DNA of 64,000 nucleotides from CAYFIW01 sp964500645 (GCA_964500645.1 CAZCOH010000002.1:57336-121335), one strand, 5' to 3'. Counted from the stretch's first letter, positions 9,803 through 19,450 are shown. Notes: generated from the letters alone by a model not told the origin. Numbers and translations are program-made.

Positions 9803-12700
9803 TTATGGGCTTGAAATAGATATCAGTCTATCTGCCGTCACCTGAGTCACAACTGACACCTCACCGTTAGGCCACTCGACTCTGATTTCCTCAACCATAC
9901 TACTTTCCCCAATACCGAAGTGAGCTACACGTCCGGGTTCCTGACTAGCATAATTTGTAGATGCATGTAACTCTCTTAATTGAGTAACACCATCAGTAGT
10001 AACGTAAATACGCGCTCCTATACCGTGCGTATGGTGTCTACCTTTTCCTTGCACCATTACCTTTATCCAGTGGTTTTCATTTAATGTATCGTTGCGAAGA
10101 AGTACTGGTTCAGCCGGATTTCTTTGCAAAATCCCACCCTTTTCAACGTATTCCTGATTATTTGTTACAAAAATGTCGAGGTCTCCGTCATTATCATAGT
10201 CAAATACAATTACTCCTCGAGCCTGAGATTTAAGCCCCGCTCCAGCCTGTACTCCCACCTCTTGAAATTTCCCATCCTCAACATTTTCAAACAATTTATT
10301 TGACTCGTTATGAAATTCCAGGGGATCTCCTTCTTCTTCATCTTGAATCCAACCATTAGCATGATATAGATCCAAATCACCATCATTATCAAAATCCCCA
10401 AAACTCGCAGCCCATCCCCAACCTCCTCTGCGAACACCTGATTCCCCTGTAACATCTGTTAGTTGCAAACCAACATCATTTCTATAAAACCTGTTACCCG
10501 TTCCAGCATGGCTGTCTTTAATCGGATCATGCTGGCCAAAAATACTAGATATAAACCAGTCGAGATCTCCATCATTATCATAGTCTGCAATTGCAGAACC
10601 CATTCCATTTTCATCTGTCAGCGACCGAGTAGCTGACACATCCAGCTCAAACATTCCATCACCAACATTTAAATACAGTCTGGAACTATTAAAATCACTC
10701 ACTACTGGCAAATCAACCAGTCCATCACCATTCATATCTGCAAAGCGGGGAGCAAAAACCCACAAATCTATTTCTCTGTTTTTTCTGAATTCATAGGGCT
10801 CCATTTGGCCTTCACCCATATTCTTGTACATGAAAACAGGAGCCAATTGATCCTTTCCTATCTTAGAATCAGATCTAAGTCTAGGTTTTCTCAAGTCTCC
10901 ATCACCTGCTGGAATCGCACCTAACTCTGATGATTGATTTGAGAAGAAGTCATACTCTTCAGCACGGGAAGAATTCCACTCACCCACTACCAACTCCAGA
11001 AGACCATCATTATCGACATCACCCCAGCTTGGACTCGTGGATAATTTTTCAGGCTGAGAAAACAAATTAAAGTCAACTGTGAAATAACCTTTGCCATCGT
11101 TCCTTAGAAGAGTTGGTGATAAATCTTCATAGGTCACCACGATATCAACATCATTATCGTTGTCATAATCTGCTGCTGCGGCAGAAACTTTGAGATTCTG
11201 ATCTAGCGACACTCCTCTCCTGTCCCCCTCTTCTATAAAACCAGATTTCTTATTATTCATATATAAGAGCGCCGGACCTTCACCAGTAAGAACAAATATG
11301 TCTATCCAACCATCTCCATCAAAGTCTTCCGCAACCGCACCAGCAATCATATCTCTAGGTTCAGTTCTACCAAAGACAACATCTGTCACGACATGTTTGG
11401 AAATTATCCCCGATTCGAGAGTAACATCTGTGAACTTTAAGTTAGTAGACCGACCGGGATATAGAGGTTCCTTAAATTCAAAATTTACATTTCCCCCGTG
11501 TCCACCCTCATAGTCTTCACGAAAGGTAAAGTTCCTGTCCTCTTCAATAATTGAAGTCACAAATAAAAGAATTAATCCACCCAACACACCCAGAGACCAG
11601 GTTGCGAAAAAAAGTGTGAATACTCCTCGCTTAGGCATAACCTTGGACAATCCCCAAAAAGTAATAGGTCCACCTGCAGCAGCAGTAAATAATATCGCGC
11701 CTGCGGGTGCTGTACCCATCCCAGCTAGTAACATTGCTGCCACCAATGGAATTTCAAACATAAGGGGTACATTGATAAAGACCCCGATCGTAGCAGCAAC
11801 CAAGACCCCTAAAATATCATCTCCGATCCACGTCGTCACAGTTTGAGGGCTTATCCACTGTATTACGAATCCACTTGCAAACCCAGCGATGAGCATTATA
11901 GGTCCAAGTCGAATGAAATATCCAAAAGTGGCCCTCAAAAATTGAAGAGAAGCTGTATACAGGGTCTCACGCCATCCAGATTCGTCAGGAATCTCTATCA
12001 CCGTTGGTATATTTCCAAACGGGTCATCCTCAGGATTAGAAGTCACTGATGACCTGGAAACCCAGGCAACTAGCGGACCCAAAAGAAGGGCCCCGGCCAA
12101 GCTAAGAGATATACGCGTCACGCTTATCGTTGGAGCAAAAGCTATCGCCGCCATCACTAACGCCAATAAATTCAAGGTGGAAGAACTCTGCGTAATTGCT
12201 ACCGTCGTCTCCAAACCCGCACCTGTTCTTCTAAATCCATTTGCAATAGGCACGATACATGCTGAACACAAATTCACTACAGGGCCAATCAAAACCCCCT
12301 TAATTACACCTCTAAATCCAGACCCAATGAATCTCTCTCTTTTGTCAGGCGGGAAAATAAAAGCCTCTGTTAATCCTGCCATAACGAATGCAAACAACAT
12401 TCCGATGGAGACATTCCTCAAATACTCTAGCGAAAAATCCCACCACCTTTCCAACAAAGACCTTTGTTCCACATCTTCTATACAAAACCCTTGGAAACAC
12501 TGAGAATCTGGGGATGCCACTATTGCTAAATCGGCATCAATGGTGTCGATCTTAGGGAATCTATTTAACGAAAGAAATGCCGCAAGAATAACCAGGATTA
12601 GTAATACCCCAACCATGCGGCGTTTTTTTAAAGACGTGTCAGTTAAAGGAAATATACGTCCTATAACGGAACTAAAAAGAAACATAAAATGATCTGCCAA
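9803..12700 (-). CDS. Permease fused to FG-GAP repeats and ASPIC/UnbV domain
   Basis: 965-residue polypeptide in two halves. Residues about 28-385 are a polytopic permease resembling the ArsP/YraQ (DUF318, PF03773) family, with a TM helix at 28-45, the family-like LCSACIVPIANG block, and a second symmetric half (PLMFEIPLVAAMLLAGMG). Residues about 400-860 carry many FG-GAP/VCBS repeats with calcium-loop DxDxDGxxD patterns (DFDGDGWIDI, DYDNDNDVDI, DFDNDGDLDL). Residues about 865-960 form an ASPIC/UnbV module (GIGARI, HFGIG, VEWPNGE). The repeats should face outside the cell. Start may be TTG 12700 or ATG 12685. The reading frame is uninterrupted across the junction near residue 395. The substrate is unknown. 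Confidence 0.87.
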   Translation of the reverse strand: MADHFMFLFSSVIGRIFPLTDTSLKKRRMVGVLLILVILAAFLSLNRFPKIDTIDADLAIVASPDSQCFQGFCIEDVEQRSLLERWWDFSLEYLRNVSIGMLFAFVMAGLTEAFIFPPDKRERFIGSGFRGVIKGVLIGPVVNLCSACIVPIANGFRRTGAGLETTVAITQSSSTLNLLALVMAAIAFAPTISVTRISLSLAGALLLGPLVAWVSRSSVTSNPEDDPFGNIPTVIEIPDESGWRETLYTASLQFLRATFGYFIRLGPIMLIAGFASGFVIQWISPQTVTTWIGDDILGVLVAATIGVFINVPLMFEIPLVAAMLLAGMGTAPAGAILFTAAAGGPITFWGLSKVMPKRGVFTLFFATWSLGVLGGLILLFVTSIIEEDRNFTFREDYEGGHGGNVNFEFKEPLYPGRSTNLKFTDVTLESGIISKHVVTDVVFGRTEPRDMIAGAVAEDFDGDGWIDIFVLTGEGPALLYMNNKKSGFIEEGDRRGVSLDQNLKVSAAAADYDNDNDVDIVVTYEDLSPTLLRNDGKGYFTVDFNLFSQPEKLSTSPSWGDVDNDGLLELVVGEWNSSRAEEYDFFSNQSSELGAIPAGDGDLRKPRLRSDSKIGKDQLAPVFMYKNMGEGQMEPYEFRKNREIDLWVFAPRFADMNGDGLVDLPVVSDFNSSRLYLNVGDGMFELDVSATRSLTDENGMGSAIADYDNDGDLDWFISSIFGQHDPIKDSHAGTGNRFYRNDVGLQLTDVTGESGVRRGGWGWAASFGDFDNDGDLDLYHANGWIQDEEEGDPLEFHNESNKLFENVEDGKFQEVGVQAGAGLKSQARGVIVFDYDNDGDLDIFVTNNQEYVEKGGILQRNPAEPVLLRNDTLNENHWIKVMVQGKGRHHTHGIGARIYVTTDGVTQLRELHASTNYASQEPGRVAHFGIGESSMVEEIRVEWPNGEVSVVTQVTADRLISISSP

Positions 12701-12741
12701 AAACTAAAGAGGGGTGTGACGACTCATAGCCATCACACCCC
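12699..12741 (-). terminator. Rho-independent terminator after the ABC binding-protein gene
   Basis: Perfect 9-bp inverted repeat (GGGGTGTGA at 12711-12719 and TCACACCCC at 12733-12741) with a 13-base loop. On the minus strand it is followed by TCTTTAGTTTTT, a T-rich tail. It lies 28 bases after the stop of the binding-protein gene and ends at the start of the next minus-strand gene, separating the two transcripts. Confidence 0.75.
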
Positions 12742-12769
12742 CACACTTATCGTGTGTTAGAAGGAGAGA

Positions 12770-14686
12770 TTAGTCAGCGAAACCTGTCTCTCTTTCTCTG
12801 TGCTCCCGATCAACCCAAACATACATCCACCTGGAAGCGTAGTCGACGAATGCCAATACACGCTCACCATTGTGGTTCTTCAACCAAGGTTGCCAGTAGT
12901 CTCCACCTAGACCTGCCGGAGTATTAACCGACGGGAATAGCTCTAAGTAACCAGTCGCTGCCTTCTTTATCAACTCTGCTTGTTTACCAGAGTCGGTAGC
13001 AACAAGTACGTCGTCCCACATTTCATGGAAGTCTGTATCGTTCAAGTTTGACCTGTTCCACTGGTGGCCAGCTCTGAAGTCGTTCAAAGCATTAGGTCGC
13101 CCTGTTACGTTGTTAGCAAAGAAGTCGAACTGCTTCTCGAAAAGCCTGCTCTGGTGAACAGGACCATCAACAAGCTCTAGGTTTACCTTGACCCCGATAT
13201 CATCCCAGAATCCAACTGATATTTCAGCTGCTTCCAGTTCCATCTGGTTGGTATTCCTTATCAACAAGTCAATTTCAAATCGGACGCCGTCGCCATCTCT
13301 CGTGAGGCCCGCTTCATCAAGCAGGGCTTCAGATGCGGCTGGGTCATATGAGAACCCTTCCTGAACGCTCGCTGGCTGTGCATCAAGGTCTTCATAGTGC
13401 AACGGCCATTCGGGCTGTAGTGGGAAGGACAAGATAACAGAGTCGCCTTCAAATAGAGCGTCTGTGTATACCTGTCTGTCGATAGCCATACTCATAGCCT
13501 TTCTGACTCTTACGTCATCAAAAGGAGGCTTGTTCATTGGCATGAAGTAGCCAAACGAATCTTCTAGAGCGAGGGCTCTTCCCAATTCAGGGTTAGATTT
13601 CTCGAGTACAGGCCTATCAGCGGTTCTTACCCTCATGACGTGGTCTACTTGACCTGTCCTGATAGCAGCAAGCCTAGTGGCTTCCTGAGGGATAATAACT
13701 TCCGTTACGCCATCTAGGAAGGGTAGATCGTAATCCTCACCTTCGTAGGTGTACTTTTGCCAGTAATCTGGGTTCTTCTCGAACTCAATTGTGCTACCAG
13801 CTGTGTAATCTTTTGTCATCCATGGTCCGGTACCTGACTGGTTGTCGGGGTTATCCGTGCCAAGTTCAATAGTTTCCGGTGGTGCATATATGAAATATGG
13901 GCCCCAAGCAAACTCATATCCCCAGAAGGATATAGGCATGTTTGTGTGGAAGGTTAGGGTGTCATTTACACCGTCGCCATCACTGTCGTCACCGGTAATA
14001 TCGTCAACAAAGTCATGTCTTGGGAATCTGCAATCCCAAATTCTTATGGCTTCAGCAACGAGCTCATCGACGTTAACGGCTCTACCGTTTGTTACATCAT
14101 TAGGCTGCCACTTTATGCCTTCTCTCAAGTGAAAGCTGTACGTCAAAGGATCTGGAACTGACCAACCATCGGCAAGTGCGCCAATAGCCAGTTTGTCTGT
14201 TCCAATACCAAGACGTGGCTGGAATGTTGTGGATCCGTCTCCAGATGGGCCCTTATGATAGTCACCCATTAAGAAGTTCTCGACAGGGTATGAAAGCATA
14301 CTCTGTGCCTTGAACTCACACATATCCCACTTTGATCCTGGGTCAGCACCAAGAACAACTCTTAGTGTGCCGCCATACTCAGGCCCGCCCGTGGTCTCAA
14401 CCACTTTTGCGGATTCCGATAGTTTCTTAGGTGCTGTTGTAACACCCGCTACCGGCTTTGCTGGTATAGCAGTCGGGTTTGCTGCTGGTGCAGCAGGGGC
14501 TGGTGCAGATGGCGCAGGGGCCGCTGCAGCAGGGGCTGGGGCAGCCGCGGCAGGTGCCGGGGCGGCAGCAGCAGGAGCTGCAGGAGCGTCTGCCTCATCA
14601 TCAGCAGAACTACACGCAGTCCCGATGATCGAGATCAAGGCCACTAAGGCCAAAATCGCAATCCCGTACTTTCGTCCAATACTCAT
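12770..14686 (-). CDS. ABC transporter substrate-binding lipoprotein, family 5
   Basis: Extracytoplasmic binding protein of the dipeptide/oligopeptide/nickel class (SBP_bac_5), 638 residues. A signal peptide ends in lipobox IGTAC with Cys25 as the lipidated residue. A low-complexity Ala/Pro linker follows at about residues 33-75, then the SBP fold (GGTLRVVLGADPG, LTYSFHLREGIKWQ, FDDVRVRKAMSMAIDR). DxDGDGxxD near residue 235 looks like a calcium loop. A GAGGAG ribosome site precedes the ATG and a private promoter lies about 115 bases upstream. The two permease genes are directly upstream. The ligand cannot be read from sequence. The first 25 residues nearly match those of the LRR lipoprotein at 16816. 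Confidence 0.93.
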   Translation of the reverse strand: MSIGRKYGIAILALVALISIIGTACSSADDEADAPAAPAAAAPAPAAAAPAPAAAAPAPSAPAPAAPAANPTAIPAKPVAGVTTAPKKLSESAKVVETTGGPEYGGTLRVVLGADPGSKWDMCEFKAQSMLSYPVENFLMGDYHKGPSGDGSTTFQPRLGIGTDKLAIGALADGWSVPDPLTYSFHLREGIKWQPNDVTNGRAVNVDELVAEAIRIWDCRFPRHDFVDDITGDDSDGDGVNDTLTFHTNMPISFWGYEFAWGPYFIYAPPETIELGTDNPDNQSGTGPWMTKDYTAGSTIEFEKNPDYWQKYTYEGEDYDLPFLDGVTEVIIPQEATRLAAIRTGQVDHVMRVRTADRPVLEKSNPELGRALALEDSFGYFMPMNKPPFDDVRVRKAMSMAIDRQVYTDALFEGDSVILSFPLQPEWPLHYEDLDAQPASVQEGFSYDPAASEALLDEAGLTRDGDGVRFEIDLLIRNTNQMELEAAEISVGFWDDIGVKVNLELVDGPVHQSRLFEKQFDFFANNVTGRPNALNDFRAGHQWNRSNLNDTDFHEMWDDVLVATDSGKQAELIKKAATGYLELFPSVNTPAGLGGDYWQPWLKNHNGERVLAFVDYASRWMYVWVDREHRERETGFAD

Positions 14687-14801
14687 ATTTTTCTCCTCAA
14701 GCTATTAAAAGCTACTATTTTTCTAATCTTCCTAAAGAAAATCCGAAAACAAACTAATTAAAACCAGTCATAAAATGCCTAATCCTAAGTTCGCAGCGGA
14801 C

Positions 14802-14831
14802 ACTATATCACAGCATCATTCAAATTTTAAA
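14802..14831 (-). promoter_or_regulatory. Promoter for the binding-protein gene
   Basis: On the minus strand TTTAAA (14826-14831) lies 18 bases before TATAGT (14802-14807), which is preceded by TG one base earlier (extended -10). It lies 115 bases before the ATG, so the binding protein could be expressed beyond the level of the upstream permeases. Read by eye only. Confidence 0.45.
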
Positions 14832-14881
14832 GGGGTATAACCCGAATATTAAGATAATCTGAAACACCTTTACGTGTAACG

Positions 14882-15817
14882 CTAGAAACCGCCTCCACTT
14901 CCCTTGCCTCTCAAGCGAGGATCAAGGAGGTCTCTCAAAGCATCCCCAAACATGTTACTTCCATAAACAACAATGCTTAAAACAAGGCCAGGCCAAACAG
15001 ATAACATAGGTGACGAGAATATATGATTCATTCCCGACCCACTAAGCATTCCACCCCAACTAGGGGCCGGTGGGGGAACTCCTAATCCGAGGAAACTCAG
15101 ACCAGCTTCCGATAACATCATGCCAGGCATCCTTGTAGTGACTAATACAAGTAGAAATGGAGCAACGTTAGGAAGTAGATGTCTTAAAAGAATTCGGAGT
15201 GTGTTGGCACCATTTGCCTCCGCCGCCTCTACATAGGCATTTTCTCTAATACCTATCACAGCTCCTCTTACAGATCTTGATCCACCTAAGCCATAAGAGA
15301 TGCCCAAGATAAATACGATGGTCCACAAACCGGGACCAACAACAGCAACCATCAATATAAGTATGATCAGTTCAGGAAGACAAATCCAAGAGTCTATTAC
15401 CCTTTGAACTACTAGATCAAACTTGCCTCCGAAATAACCGGAAGGTAAACCAATCAGCAGAGATATTATGAGCGAGAATACACTACCGACCACTCCCACA
15501 ATCATCGATATTCTTGCCCCATACACTATCCGGCTGAAGATATCTCTTCCAAGATTATCCGTCCCTAACAGATGCTTCCATGATGGGCCTTCTAGATATT
15601 GTCCTCTAAATTGTTCGTTGAAACCAAACGGGGCAACAATGTTCGCAAACACGCCGACAAAGAAGAAAACCAACACTATAACTGCAGAGGCCGTGCCCAG
15701 CGGTTTTTCCCTGTAGAGTCTTACAAAAAATTGAGCAACCGGGTTCAATTTTTTTCGTCTCTGGCCAGGAAATTCTATTTCCGAACCTGGCTGGTTATCT
15801 ACTGTACTTTCAACCAT
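14882..15817 (-). CDS. ABC transporter permease, DppC/OppC type
   Basis: Inner-membrane permease of a peptide/nickel-type importer, 311 residues. The N-terminal cytoplasmic segment, first helix (about residues 40-62) and lipid-side loop ending in LLGTDNLGRDIFSRIVYGAR are the standard DppC start. The EAA loop that contacts the ATPase is AYVEAAEANGANTLRILLRHLLPN. Family assignment is firm. It starts 17 bases after the DppB-type permease stop and forms a heterodimer with it by analogy. No ATPase gene (DppD/DppF) lies in the operon. Confidence 0.93.
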   Translation of the reverse strand: MVESTVDNQPGSEIEFPGQRRKKLNPVAQFFVRLYREKPLGTASAVIVLVFFFVGVFANIVAPFGFNEQFRGQYLEGPSWKHLLGTDNLGRDIFSRIVYGARISMIVGVVGSVFSLIISLLIGLPSGYFGGKFDLVVQRVIDSWICLPELIILILMVAVVGPGLWTIVFILGISYGLGGSRSVRGAVIGIRENAYVEAAEANGANTLRILLRHLLPNVAPFLLVLVTTRMPGMMLSEAGLSFLGLGVPPPAPSWGGMLSGSGMNHIFSSPMLSVWPGLVLSIVVYGSNMFGDALRDLLDPRLRGKGSGGGF

Positions 15818-15834
15818 ATTATTGAATTCCTCTT

Positions 15835-16800
15835 CTAGCTATACCGGATTCTTGGATCCAGTAGAGCGTAACTAATGTCTGTAATTAAAATGATAATAAG
15901 GGCGAATATACTGAATACCAACGCCACTCCCACCATTAGAGGGAAATCTCTTATGAATGCTGCTTCAACAGCCAGTCTTCCCATGCCAGGAAGCCCAAAT
16001 ATTTGTTCAATTATGATCGACCCCCCCACAACCACAGGAACATTTAATCCAATTACTGTCACTACTGGGATCAACGCATTTTTAACCGCATGTCTTAGGA
16101 CCACCACTCTTTCCACGAGCCCTTTAGAATATGCTGTCCTGATGTAGTCTTCCCGCACTACCTCTAACATCATCGTCCTCATAAGCCTCATATTGACGCC
16201 GTTAATTGCCATTCCCATAATCGCAGCAGGGAGTAAGTACATTTTAAAATTGCCCCATGGGTCATCCCATAGAGATATGTTTATGATTGGTGGTGACCAT
16301 CCCCACCATACGGAAGGAAACACCACACACATAATCCCAACCCAAAACGAAGGGACACTGATTAGCAAAATAGCCATACTTCTAGCTATGTAGTCTCCCA
16401 GTGTATCCTGCCGTATTGCAGAATATATCGCCACCGGAAACGATATAAGCATCGCAATTATTAGTGCCATGATGCCCAACTGAAAAGTGATTGGAAGCCT
16501 TTCTACAACGTGGTCTCTAACAGGTCCACCAATAAATATCGACTCGCCTAAGTTTCCGTGGAGAATAACTTCTTTCCAGAACCTCAAATACTGTATGTAT
16601 ATTGGGGCATCAAGACCTAGTTCCTTCTCTAATTGTGCACGTAGCTCTGCCCTATTTTCCTTTCCTGACAAGTCCATTTGACCCACTAATACGTCAATGG
16701 CGTCTCCCGGTATCAGTCTGATGATAACCATTACGAGAGCAACAACTATCAACACTGTCGGAAAAAGTAAGAGTACCCGTCTGGCTATATAAGTTCGCAT
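15835..16800 (-). CDS. ABC transporter permease, DppB/OppB type
   Basis: Partner permease of the peptide-type importer, 321 residues, with six helices. The start MRTYIARRVLLLFPTVLIV and the loop GLDAPIYIQYLRFW are characteristic. The EAA loop reads DYIRTAYSKGLVERVVVLRHAVKN, and LPGMGRLAVEAAFIRDFPLM is the conserved C-terminal block. It starts 15 bases after the LRR lipoprotein stop and is followed at 17 bases by the DppC-type gene, so the three genes are very likely one transcript. Confidence 0.93.
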   Translation of the reverse strand: MRTYIARRVLLLFPTVLIVVALVMVIIRLIPGDAIDVLVGQMDLSGKENRAELRAQLEKELGLDAPIYIQYLRFWKEVILHGNLGESIFIGGPVRDHVVERLPITFQLGIMALIIAMLISFPVAIYSAIRQDTLGDYIARSMAILLISVPSFWVGIMCVVFPSVWWGWSPPIINISLWDDPWGNFKMYLLPAAIMGMAINGVNMRLMRTMMLEVVREDYIRTAYSKGLVERVVVLRHAVKNALIPVVTVIGLNVPVVVGGSIIIEQIFGLPGMGRLAVEAAFIRDFPLMVGVALVFSIFALIIILITDISYALLDPRIRYS

Positions 16801-16815
16801 ACTGCTATTTAACCT

Positions 16816-17628
16816 CTAAAATTTAACGTCCACTCCTGCAGCTTCAAGCGCAGGGATGACATTATTTATCGAATTGTCATCTAGGGGAACTCCCCAGCAT
16901 CTGATCTCTGTTCCTTCACCCCATCCCGCATCCAACAATGGAGATAAATCCGTGACATTGTTCTTTGAAAACTCCAAAGCCTTAACATTTGGAAGACCAG
17001 CTAGAGGGGACAAATCAGTAATTTGGTTTGTATTCAATCTAATTACCTCTAAACCTTTCATGCTAGCTAGAGGTGAAATATCACTAATCAAGTTATCTTG
17101 TATGTTTATCTCTGTTATACCCGTCATACCAGCCAAAACGGATATATCGGTTATCTGGTTCTGCATGAGATGAAGATAGTACACATCCGTTAACGGTGCT
17201 AAGGCCGAGATATCGACAATAGCATTCTGGCTAAGGTTAAGTCGTTTCATTTTAGTAAGCTGACCAACCTGAGTAACATCAACAAGTTTATTTTGAGCGA
17301 GATCCAAATCTTCAAGATTGGACATTTTCTCTAAACCGGAAAGATCTTCGATATACAACTCAAGTGCCGCATTGAAAACTGTAAATTGCGTGAAGTCTGT
17401 ATCTGCTGGAATGTCCGCCCCTTCCGGTAGATTCAATTTCAACCTGATGTTTTTCGCAAGAGTCCCGTCTGGGAAAAGTGACGAAGCTGTTGTTGAGACT
17501 CTGTTAGACGTCCCAGACCCTAGGTCTGCTTCACTACTAGAACTTGAAGAGCCGCATGCCATTCCCAAGATCGAAAATAAAGCTACCAAAGCAAGCAGGG
17601 CGATTGTAAATTTTCGTCCAATACTCAT
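16816..17628 (-). CDS. Leucine-rich-repeat lipoprotein heading the ABC operon
   Basis: 270-residue lipoprotein with internalin-type 22-residue leucine-rich repeats. The signal peptide ends at lipobox LGMAC, Cys25. About six repeats of the form LxxLxLxxNxIxDIxPLxx run from roughly residue 95 to 230 (LNLSQNAIVDISAL, INIQDNLISDISPL, IRLNTNQITDLSPL). Residues 1-25 match the binding protein's signal peptide at most positions, including MSIGRK and LALVAL. The gene is the promoter-proximal member of the permease operon, 15 bases before DppB. Such repeats usually bind protein or carbohydrate; a role as receptor or accessory of the transporter is an inference from position only. Confidence 0.85.
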   Translation of the reverse strand: MSIGRKFTIALLALVALFSILGMACGSSSSSSEADLGSGTSNRVSTTASSLFPDGTLAKNIRLKLNLPEGADIPADTDFTQFTVFNAALELYIEDLSGLEKMSNLEDLDLAQNKLVDVTQVGQLTKMKRLNLSQNAIVDISALAPLTDVYYLHLMQNQITDISVLAGMTGITEINIQDNLISDISPLASMKGLEVIRLNTNQITDLSPLAGLPNVKALEFSKNNVTDLSPLLDAGWGEGTEIRCWGVPLDDNSINNVIPALEAAGVDVKF

Positions 17629-17636
17629 TTCTTAAA

Positions 17637-18187
17637 CCCTCATACCTAACCAGTATTTTTCTAAAACTTTTTTAACTTGCCGATGTTAACATCCCACATA
17701 ACTTTTATGATAGCCCATTGGCGTACCTCTATATTTACCAATCGCCACTATTTTTAAAAGAAGCGAGATTTCTCCAACCTGGGCGATCACCTTAACGTGA
17801 ACCTCACCGCGGTCAATATGCTACTAATAAATTTTTAAACTTAGATGCCCAATCATTCGTGACCAAAATAATAACCTATTTGTCAGAACCTTCAGGACCT
17901 ATGGCCTATTTACATTCCATCTCATATAAAACAGGGGATGATAGTCTAGCAAATTTTCGAGTTTTATCAATCAAATTCGAAAAATAACTCAACTTTATTT
18001 CGTTTAATAGCTTCCTGTTTTTCTAAAAAACTAAACCCTTTCTGACAAAAATTTTGCCAAAGTAACTTCCGGTGAGTAACATTTACGGACTAATTTTCAA
18101 GCTCACATCGCTGTAAGGAAAATTCTAAGAAACGAGTAGATTTAAAGGGTATCGAGAATATACAGGTATCAAAGTAAGGTATCAGAA
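17637..18187 (+). other. 551-base divergent intergenic region, no gene seen
   Basis: AT-rich spacer between the LRR lipoprotein and the aminotransferase, which are transcribed away from each other. No convincing coding frame, tRNA or strong terminator is visible. A 7-bp inverted repeat (TTTTCGA / TCGAAAA) near 17952-17984 is the only structure noted. It presumably holds both promoters, but no confident -35/-10 pair was found. Confidence 0.5.
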
Positions 18188-19444
18188 TTGCTTAGCTTCA
18201 ATAAAAAATCGCTTATCGATAGGTGGTCATCTCTAAACGTAGAATCGTTGCTTTCTGAGGCTGCACAAGGAATAGAAGCAGGAAGTGCAACTGATTCAGG
18301 AAGATTCGGAAAAATACCCACAAATCACCCGGATCCCATCTTCCTCGCCGGAGGAATACCCGATGACACGGCCTTACCGATTGAAGACCTAATTCATGGA
18401 TTCACAAAGGCGATTAAAAATCAATCTAGTGAGTCTTTGATGTATGGGGGCTGGTTTGGATATAGTGGATGTCGTGAAGCAATAGCCAAGAGACAAAACA
18501 AACTCGAAGGCACAAACCTAACAGAAGCCAACATAATAATGCACAACGGATCCTCAGGATGTTTAGAGAACATTCTCCGGGCTTTTGTACAACCAGGCGA
18601 TGTTGTACTTGTGGAATCGCCTAGCTACTCAGGAACCGTTAGAGCCATACTCGGTTATCAAGCAGAAGTTGTTGAAGTCTCGATGAATAGACATGGTATA
18701 GATCCTGACCTATTCGCAGAAACGGTCCTCAACCTAAAATCCCAGGGAAAAAGGGTAAAACTTTTTTATACAATCCCGGACTACCACAACCCGATGGGGA
18801 ATGTCACCGATTTAGAGATTAGGCAGTCCATCCTACAAACCTGCGCTGAACATAAAATTATCGTAGCTGAGGACGCAGCCTATTCTGAGCTTCATTATGA
18901 CGTCCCTCCGCCTCCCTCATACTATGCTCTATCAGATGGTCACGGTGTATTGAGAATGTGTAGCTTTAGCAAAATAATTGCTACTGGCCTGCGTGCGGGA
19001 TGGATCCAGGCGAGAAAGGATTATGCGGATGTTCTAACGCGCGTGCGATTTGATATGGGAAACAGCCCACTAGTTCACTTTGTTTTAGAAGATTTTATTA
19101 AATCTGGTCGTCTCGACACTCATGTTGAAGCCATGAGAAAACTGTATAGAGAAAAATGTTTCGCTATGATTGACTCTCTAAAAACGCATTGCGAACCATA
19201 CACAGAAGTAGATACTCCAGAGGGGGGATATTTCCTGTGGGTTCGAGCCCGCTCGGGTAAGGCTAGCGAACTGGTAAAAGCCGCGACTGATGAGGGCCTT
19301 ATTTTCCCCGAGGGTAATGTGTTCTTCGTAGATAAAGAACCCGATGACGATCACTTCAGACTAGCCTTCACTCGGGCTTCACTTGAACATATTGAGGAGT
19401 CAGGGAAACGTCTCCGAAAGGCGTTCGAAAAAATCTTAGACTAA
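18188..19444 (+). CDS. PLP-dependent aminotransferase, class I/II
   Basis: Fold-type I aminotransferase of 418 residues, of the kind found in LysN/2-aminoadipate transaminases and in the catalytic half of MocR regulators. The expected PLP lysine is in SFSKIIATGLRAGW, and LFYTIPDYHNPMGN and EDAAYSELHYD contain the conserved Asn and Asp/Tyr that hold the cofactor. No N-terminal GntR DNA-binding domain is present, so it is an enzyme rather than a MocR regulator. The start is TTG. The amino donor is unknown; 2-aminoadipate, branched-chain or aromatic amino acids are all plausible. It stands alone between a long spacer and a tRNA gene. Confidence 0.88.
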   Translation: MLSFNKKSLIDRWSSLNVESLLSEAAQGIEAGSATDSGRFGKIPTNHPDPIFLAGGIPDDTALPIEDLIHGFTKAIKNQSSESLMYGGWFGYSGCREAIAKRQNKLEGTNLTEANIIMHNGSSGCLENILRAFVQPGDVVLVESPSYSGTVRAILGYQAEVVEVSMNRHGIDPDLFAETVLNLKSQGKRVKLFYTIPDYHNPMGNVTDLEIRQSILQTCAEHKIIVAEDAAYSELHYDVPPPPSYYALSDGHGVLRMCSFSKIIATGLRAGWIQARKDYADVLTRVRFDMGNSPLVHFVLEDFIKSGRLDTHVEAMRKLYREKCFAMIDSLKTHCEPYTEVDTPEGGYFLWVRARSGKASELVKAATDEGLIFPEGNVFFVDKEPDDDHFRLAFTRASLEHIEESGKRLRKAFEKILD

Positions 19445-19450
19445 ATTAAG

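Noticed and set aside
14310..14708. Long plus-strand frame rich in Ala and Gly opposite the binding-protein gene
   Set aside because: It is the antisense shadow of the Ala/Pro-rich linker; no ribosome site and no family resemblance.
17952..17984. Inverted repeat TTTTCGA/TCGAAAA as a terminator
   Set aside because: It lies between divergent genes, has low GC content and no T-run.
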